Of a DNA stretch of 18,010 bases, positions 14,364 to 18,010 are shown piece after piece. The translations under genes were made by a program, and so were the position numbers. Origin of the DNA: an uncultured Clostridia bacterium (lineage in GTDB: Bacteria > Bacillota > Clostridia > UBA1381); NCBI GenBank assembly GCA_944391265.1, contig CALXSX010000073.1, forward strand, positions 1 to 18,010. Direction: 5' to 3'. Position 1 is the first letter of the stretch. Every line of letters begins with the position of its first letter. The notes beneath the pieces were generated by a model, which was not told where the DNA came from, made no database searches, and saw only the letters and a list, made by a program, of their open reading frames with translations.

Positions 14364-14393
14364 ATATCATTTCACTCATATCATTATATCATT
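14364..14393. repeat. Triple 8-bp direct repeat at the hydC promoter
   Basis: ATATCATT occurs at 14364-14371, 14378-14385 and 14386-14393. Two copies cover the extended -10 element and the third lies in the early transcribed region. The spacing is 14 and then 8 bases. A regulator binding here would block or remodel initiation, but AT-rich promoter sequence can also produce such repeats by chance. Confidence 0.45.
14383..14391 (-). promoter_or_regulatory. Extended -10 promoter before hydC
   Basis: The minus strand reads TGATATAAT, an extended -10 (TGnTATAAT). At the 17-base distance only TAGAAA is found in place of a -35 box, which suits an extended -10 or activator-dependent promoter. It allows the catalytic genes to be transcribed separately from the upstream block. 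I see no terminator between the PHP gene and hydC, so readthrough is also possible. Confidence 0.6.
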
Positions 14394-14434
14394 GTTGTAA
14401 AAAAATTTCTACCACCGTTTGACAAAAAAATAAT

Positions 14435-15145
14435 TTACCGCATTTTACACAAATAATTTATAATATCATGTACACTTTTATCAAAAACATCTATATAAAA
14501 ATCGCGTTCCGATATATTTTCGAGATAATGAGCGTCGGAATTTGACAAAATATTGAAATTTTTGTACTCGCTTTCAAGGCGCGGCCTGTTTCGCGGCGTT
14601 ATCTCAACCGCCGTGATGCCGAGGTCCGCAGGGAGCGCGCCGAGGTTTGATAAAATGCTGTAGCTGCTTTTATCTATATGCGCCGGAACAGAAACTCCGC
14701 CGAGCGCCCTCACAGCCTTAAAAATATCGTAAACACTCAGCTTTGTTGCGGTGATTAAAAGATTCTCCTCCGTTCCGGTAATATTGTCAAGGCTGTCCAT
14801 ATAAAGCTGCTCGCCGTATATCTCCGGCTTGTTTTTTATATGCGCCATGTTTTTTGAAACAATCTTTTCCATTTCAAAAAGGCTTTCAAGGTCGGGGAAA
14901 TACACGGCGATATGCACCTCCTCGGAAGACTCTATTTCCATTCCAGGCACGACAACTATCCTGCCGTCCGCCGCTTTTGCCACAGCCTCCGCGTTTCCGG
15001 CGGTGTTGTGGTCAGTTACCGATATGACGTCAAGCCCTTTTATAATCGACATATTTACAATATTGTTCGGAGTCATATCAGCATCTCCGCACGGCGACAG
15101 GGCGGAATGTATATGCATATCATAATAAAGCCTGATTTTTACCAC
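14435..15145 (-). CDS. PHP-domain metal-dependent phosphoesterase (236 aa)
   Basis: A cytoplasmic enzyme of the polymerase-and-histidinol-phosphatase family, whose members hydrolyse phosphoesters such as histidinol phosphate or nucleotides. Metal ligands are visible in order: DMHIHS (D9, H11, H13), D45-H46 (TDHN), E70 (GMEIES), H78 (EVHIAVY), H156 (PAHID) and SDAH (D204, H206). The substrate cannot be deduced; a signalling nucleotide or phosphoprotein is a guess from context. The best start is GTG at 15143-15145. Its AAGGGGGAA site lies unusually close, about two bases away, and the next ATG (residue 10) would cut into the first metal motif. It follows the DRTGG gene by eight bases. Confidence 0.92.
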   Translation of the reverse strand: MVKIRLYYDMHIHSALSPCGDADMTPNNIVNMSIIKGLDVISVTDHNTAGNAEAVAKAADGRIVVVPGMEIESSEEVHIAVYFPDLESLFEMEKIVSKNMAHIKNKPEIYGEQLYMDSLDNITGTEENLLITATKLSVYDIFKAVRALGGVSVPAHIDKSSYSILSNLGALPADLGITAVEITPRNRPRLESEYKNFNILSNSDAHYLENISERDFYIDVFDKSVHDIINYLCKMR

Positions 15146-15153
15146 TTCCCCCT

Positions 15154-15465
15154 TCAGATAAGCTTTGATGCCTCATATGCCGATTTTTCGGTCGTTATGA
15201 CAGCTATTTCCTCATCTCTCGCTTTTTCAAGCGCGTCAGCGTCAGGCGAAAAGCCGTCACATATCACTATGCAGCCGGCATCGGTGAGAGACGCGACAGC
15301 GGCTATATTTATATTTGTCTGAATGGTTATCCACACATTATCAGCCTGAACCCTGCTCATGGCAAGGCTCAGAAGATCGCCTATGTAACAGCCGCTTACC
15401 TCTCTTTCACCGTTTCCGCTGAGAAGCTCGCCGCCGAGAATTTCCGCAAGCTCAGATACTTTCAT
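15154..15465 (-). CDS. DRTGG-domain protein, second copy (103 aa)
   Basis: A single small alpha/beta domain of the DRTGG type, as found fused to some CBS and phosphotransacetylase-like proteins and standing alone in clostridial hydrogenase loci. Its biochemical role is unknown. The N-terminus MKVSELAEILGGELLSG and the mid-section GDLLSLAMSRVQADNVWIT are recognisable family elements; the rest alternates strand and helix, ending EASKLI. It is a diverged relative of the gene at 17250-17600. AAAGGGA precedes the ATG. The gap to the preceding hydrogenase-like gene is 35 bases and to the PHP gene eight, consistent with one operon. Nucleotide binding is possible from the fold but is not shown. Confidence 0.85.
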   Translation of the reverse strand: MKVSELAEILGGELLSGNGEREVSGCYIGDLLSLAMSRVQADNVWITIQTNINIAAVASLTDAGCIVICDGFSPDADALEKARDEEIAVITTEKSAYEASKLI

Positions 15466-15500
15466 AATAAATCCCTTTCCGAAAAATGCAATAAATACTG

Positions 15501-16802
15501 TTACGTCTCACGTGTGTTTTTAATATCGCCGCTTTCGAGCTTGTTTAACTCGCGCGCCAAAATATTTATCTTTTCTCGTAATTTAAATATGCAGTCGTTT
15601 TCAGACGCGTAGCCGCGGACTATATCCTCGGCAAGGTCACGGCATGTCGGCGAGCCGCACGAGCCGCAGTCAAGCTTCGGCAGGCTTTCGTATATCTCCT
15701 CAATTTTCATCGCCTTTTCCATCGCCTTTGAAATATCGTCATCAAGGTTCATAACGGGCTTGTATGAGATGGGGTTTTCCCAGAAAACATCGTCCTCGTG
15801 CGGAATGTTTTTATTATCCTCAAGCTCTTCTCCTATACGCTTAAGCCTTGAATTTGCAACAAAGCTGTTTTCTACGGTAAGCGGACCGCCTACACAGCCG
15901 CCTATGCACGACAAAGCTTCAACATATTCAATATCACGCAGCTTCCCGTCCTCAACCGCATCCAAAACCTCGATTACGTTATGTATACCGTCAACGCATA
16001 TATGTCGCTTTGACTCCGTTGCTTCAGACTCACCGCCGGCAACGCCCCAGAGCACTCCTTTTCTGCCGCTCCGGGACAGCTTTTCTATCTCGCTGTCGCT
16101 TATCTTGCCTATTTTATGTGCTATCTTAAGATAAACATCGTTTATTGAAACGGCTCCGTCAATATTCGATTTTTCAAGGTTCATAGGGTTTTTGAAAGAC
16201 GTCACCTTTGCAGGGCACGGCGTTATGAAAATGATTCCTATATCGCTCTCGGAAAGCCCGCTTTTTCTGACCGCCTCCTCGCGTGCCAGCTTCGCCGCTA
16301 CCTCAACAGGAGGAAGAAGCGGTATGAGGTTATCTATGAGGTTTGGAAACCTTATAGAAATAAGCTTCACAACAGCCGGACAGGCAGATGAAATCGTGGG
16401 CCTTGGCAGCGTGCCGCTTTTTAAAAGCTCCTTCGTTTTCTCCGTTATTATCTCAGCCCCGGCAGATACCTCGTACACATCGTCAAAGCCTATCTTTTTA
16501 AGAACCGTAAGCATCAGGTCGATATTGTCGGCAATGGAAAACTGAGCATAAAACGCAGGCGCGGTAAGAGCTACGTTATATTTGAACTTATCAAGTATTT
16601 CAAAGCTGTCGGTGACAGCCTTTTTCGCATGATACGGGCACATCCTGAGGCACTCGCCGCAGTCTATGCAGCGCTCCTTAAGTATCTTTGCCTTTCCGTT
16701 TTGTATTCTTATAGCTTTTGTGGGACATTGCTTAAGGCAGTTTGTACAGCCCTTGCAGTTATCCTTTTCGAGCGTGACGGAATGCCAGTAAATTTTATCC
16801 AA
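15501..16802 (-). CDS. Group D-like [FeFe]-hydrogenase homologue, putative sensor (433 aa)
   Basis: An iron-sulfur protein with the H-cluster domain of [FeFe] hydrogenases but altered motifs. Two N-terminal [4Fe-4S] sites (C16/19/22/26, C45/48/51/55) lead to P1 SSACP (138-142), P2 TPCPAK (194-199) and P3 ALSCIGGC (296-303). A C-terminal putative Fe-S domain of PF04060 type has C379, C382, C387 and C404. The usual TSC cysteine is Ala140, a change associated with slow, sensory-type enzymes, and there is no PAS domain, unlike group C HydS proteins. The start is TTG, supported by GAGGTG seven bases upstream; no ATG in frame fits. It follows the RsbW-like ATPase by 16 bases, which suggests it reports H2 or redox state to that protein. 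Catalytic turnover in bulk is unlikely but not excluded. Confidence 0.93.
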   Translation of the reverse strand: MDKIYWHSVTLEKDNCKGCTNCLKQCPTKAIRIQNGKAKILKERCIDCGECLRMCPYHAKKAVTDSFEILDKFKYNVALTAPAFYAQFSIADNIDLMLTVLKKIGFDDVYEVSAGAEIITEKTKELLKSGTLPRPTISSACPAVVKLISIRFPNLIDNLIPLLPPVEVAAKLAREEAVRKSGLSESDIGIIFITPCPAKVTSFKNPMNLEKSNIDGAVSINDVYLKIAHKIGKISDSEIEKLSRSGRKGVLWGVAGGESEATESKRHICVDGIHNVIEVLDAVEDGKLRDIEYVEALSCIGGCVGGPLTVENSFVANSRLKRIGEELEDNKNIPHEDDVFWENPISYKPVMNLDDDISKAMEKAMKIEEIYESLPKLDCGSCGSPTCRDLAEDIVRGYASENDCIFKLREKINILARELNKLESGDIKNTRET

Positions 16803-16818
16803 TTAAAAACACCTCATT

Positions 16819-17238
16819 TCATACATTCACTGTAATTTCAAGGCGTGTTCCTTCTCCCACAACGGTGTTGATAACAAGGTCGTCACTGTATTTTTTTATG
16901 TTGGGAAGCCCCATTCCCGCTCCGAAGCCAAGCTCCCTTACGCTGTTTGTCGCCGTGGAGTAGCCCTCCTGCATGGCTTTTTCTATATCCGGTATCCCAG
17001 GACCTTTGTCCTGAAGCACTATTTTTACTTTATCGGGTGATATTTCCGCGTCTATGTACCCGCCCTCTGCGTGTATAACCATGTTTATTTCAGCCTCGTA
17101 CATGGCAATCGCAACACGCCTTATGGTTTCGGGGTCAAAACCGAGCTGGCGAAGTATCTTCTTTACCTTGCTGGAGTTTTCTCCGGCTACGCTGAAATCG
17201 TCGCCTTTTACCTCAAAATGATATTTCATAGGCTCCAT
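16819..17238 (-). CDS. SpoIIAB/RsbW-like GHKL ATPase (about 139 aa)
   Basis: A cytoplasmic protein of the anti-sigma-factor serine kinase family. The N box is EAEINMVIHAEG, the G1 box DKGPGIPDIEKA and the G2 box GFGAGMGLPNIKKY, all in normal order in a compact single-domain protein. True SpoIIAB/RsbW proteins bind a sigma factor and phosphorylate an STAS-domain antagonist, but neither partner is encoded here, so the target is unknown. The start is uncertain: a GTG at 17253 overlaps the DRTGG stop by four bases, and ATGs lie at 17238 (chosen) and 17229. None has a strong ribosome site, so translational coupling to the DRTGG gene is likely. It is sandwiched between DRTGG and the hydrogenase-like sensor. 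Confidence 0.9.
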   Translation of the reverse strand: MEPMKYHFEVKGDDFSVAGENSSKVKKILRQLGFDPETIRRVAIAMYEAEINMVIHAEGGYIDAEISPDKVKIVLQDKGPGIPDIEKAMQEGYSTATNSVRELGFGAGMGLPNIKKYSDDLVINTVVGEGTRLEITVNV

Positions 17239-17249
17239 AGCTTTACATC

Positions 17250-17600
17250 TCACTTTCTGTCTTTGTTTCCGAGTCCTTTTTCGTAAAGCTTTCCGGCGGC
17301 AATATAAAGAGGGTATTCGGTACGCATAATAATTATATCCTTCATCTTAGCCATGCCGAGTATGCTGTCATCGGGACGTTTGCCCCTTACAAAAATTATA
17401 GTTTCTATATCCATCATCTCGGCAGTTCTGACAACCTGCGGATTCATCAGACCTGTGAGAAGAAGCGCCCTGTCCTTTACAAAAGCCAAAACATCGCTCA
17501 TGAGGTCACAGCCGCACGCTGAGTATACCTCCTTGTCCATAAGCTCCTCACCCGTCAGAATTTCGGCGTTCAAAATTTCCTTTACATCTGAAAGTTTCAT
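17250..17600 (-). CDS. DRTGG-domain protein, first copy (116 aa)
   Basis: A stand-alone DRTGG domain. The sequence is close to the form I know from clostridial hydrogenase loci: KEILNAEILTGEEL near the start, CGCDLMSDVLAFVKD at about 29-43, LLTGLMNPQVVRTAEMMDI at about 47-65, and FVRGKRPDD at about 70-78. It has two cysteines close together (C29, C31), a possible redox or metal site. The role is unknown. AAAGGCAG stands upstream of the ATG. Its stop overlaps the possible GTG of the ATPase gene. It lies 45 bases after the MBL-fold gene, with no terminator or convincing promoter between them. Confidence 0.88.
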   Translation of the reverse strand: MKLSDVKEILNAEILTGEELMDKEVYSACGCDLMSDVLAFVKDRALLLTGLMNPQVVRTAEMMDIETIIFVRGKRPDDSILGMAKMKDIIIMRTEYPLYIAAGKLYEKGLGNKDRK

Positions 17601-17645
17601 AAAATCACTGCCTTTCTTAGCTTGATGAAGTATGAATTTTAAAAA

Positions 17646-18010
17646 TTATCTCACGAAAAAATTGTATTTTTTTTCATAGCCTACCGAAGTGTTGTTTCCG
17701 TGGCCGGGGTAGACAGCTGTATCGTCTGGAAGCGTGTAAATTTTGTTTTTTATGCTTTCGGTAAGCACTTCCCTGTCGCCTGTGGGAAGGTCCCATCTGC
17801 CCACGTTCCGGAAAAAAAGCGTGTCTCCCGAAAGAAGGATATTGTCAAAATAATAGCACGTTCCGCAGCTTGTGTGGCCGGGAGTTTTTATTACGTTTAT
17901 TTTCACGCCGTCAAAATCAAAGCCGTTTTCCTCATCTGTTATTATGTCGGCATTTTCAATCGCGATTTTTCTGCCGAGTCCCTGCTCGGACAAATTTACA
18001 TCGGGATTTG
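17646..18010 (-). CDS. MBL-fold hydrolase, glyoxalase II-like (partial, N-terminus missing)
   Basis: The frame is open from the right window edge to a stop at 17646, giving about 120 C-terminal residues. The metallo-beta-lactamase fold is shown by TPGHTSCGTCYYF (metal His), LLSGDTLFFRNVGRWDLP (metal Asp) and YPGHGNNTSVGYEKKYN (metal His). These match the YcbL/glyoxalase II-like subgroup of hydroxyacylglutathione-hydrolase-type thioesterases. The HxHxDH motif should lie beyond the edge. The true start is not in the window; an internal TTG near 17993 is not the start, because the reading frame and family sequence (NLSEQGLG) continue upstream. It may be the first seen member of the hydrogenase operon or an independent neighbour. 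Confidence 0.9.
   Translation of the reverse strand, partial: NPDVNLSEQGLGRKIAIENADIITDEENGFDFDGVKINVIKTPGHTSCGTCYYFDNILLSGDTLFFRNVGRWDLPTGDREVLTESIKNKIYTLPDDTAVYPGHGNNTSVGYEKKYNFFVR

Noticed and set aside
14391..14425. Rex operator upstream of hydC
   Set aside because: The TTGTTG and AATTTC fragments there do not form the required TTGTTAAnnnnTTAACAA-type palindrome.
14401..14434. Plus-strand TTGACA at 14419-14424 as a promoter
   Set aside because: No good -10 follows at the right distance and no plus-strand gene lies downstream.
15501..16802. A second ordinary catalytic [FeFe] hydrogenase
   Set aside because: P1 is SSACP and P3 is ALSCIGGC rather than the catalytic forms, and the neighbours are signalling proteins; a sensor-like role fits better, though activity cannot be excluded.
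1..18010. CRISPR arrays, insertion sequences, rRNA and tRNA genes
   Set aside because: No regularly spaced repeats, transposase motifs or structural RNA signatures were seen on either strand.

Overview
The window looks like chromosome from a strictly anaerobic Clostridia-type Bacillota of moderate GC content. The evidence is clostridial Shine-Dalgarno sites (AGGAGG and variants), consensus sigma-A promoters (TTGACA-17-TAATAT and TTGACA-17-TATAAT), a three-subunit NAD-linked [FeFe] hydrogenase, rubredoxin, DRTGG proteins and an SpoIIAB/RsbW-type ATPase. I cannot name genus or species. Apart from a phage lysis fragment at the left edge, every gene lies on the minus strand. No stretch longer than 300 bases lacks a gene; the longest intergenic gap is about 270 bases.

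Layout from left to right. (1) Positions 1-514, plus strand: the right end of a phage-derived region, with the tail of an unknown gene, an r1t-type holin and an XhlA-like membrane protein. It ends at a large branched inverted repeat (532-606) that probably terminates transcription from both sides. (2) 615-1867, minus: rubredoxin with its own strong promoter, then a cassette of a secreted protein and a 70-residue peptide with its own promoter and terminator. (3) 2043-7805, minus: a tripartite RND efflux operon, TolC-like protein, then HlyD-type lipoprotein, then AcrB-type pump. (4) 8075-18010, minus: a long hydrogenase locus.

The hydrogenase locus, read in its direction of transcription, starts with an MBL-fold hydrolase cut by the window edge. 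A putative signalling block follows: DRTGG protein, SpoIIAB/RsbW-like ATPase, group D-like [FeFe]-hydrogenase homologue, second DRTGG protein and PHP phosphoesterase. After an internal extended -10 promoter come the NuoE-like subunit (HydC), a second GHKL ATPase, a three-cysteine thioredoxin-like ferredoxin, the NuoF-like subunit (HydB), the catalytic subunit (HydA) and a serine hydrolase, ending in a clear terminator.

The catalytic genes encode an NAD(H)/ferredoxin-linked H2-producing or H2-using complex. My reading is that the upstream block senses redox state or H2: a hydrogenase-like protein altered at the H-cluster P1 motif, two GHKL ATPases, two DRTGG proteins and a PHP enzyme. This gene neighbourhood recurs in Clostridia, but its signalling chemistry is, to my knowledge, not worked out. 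It is the best candidate here for an undescribed system.
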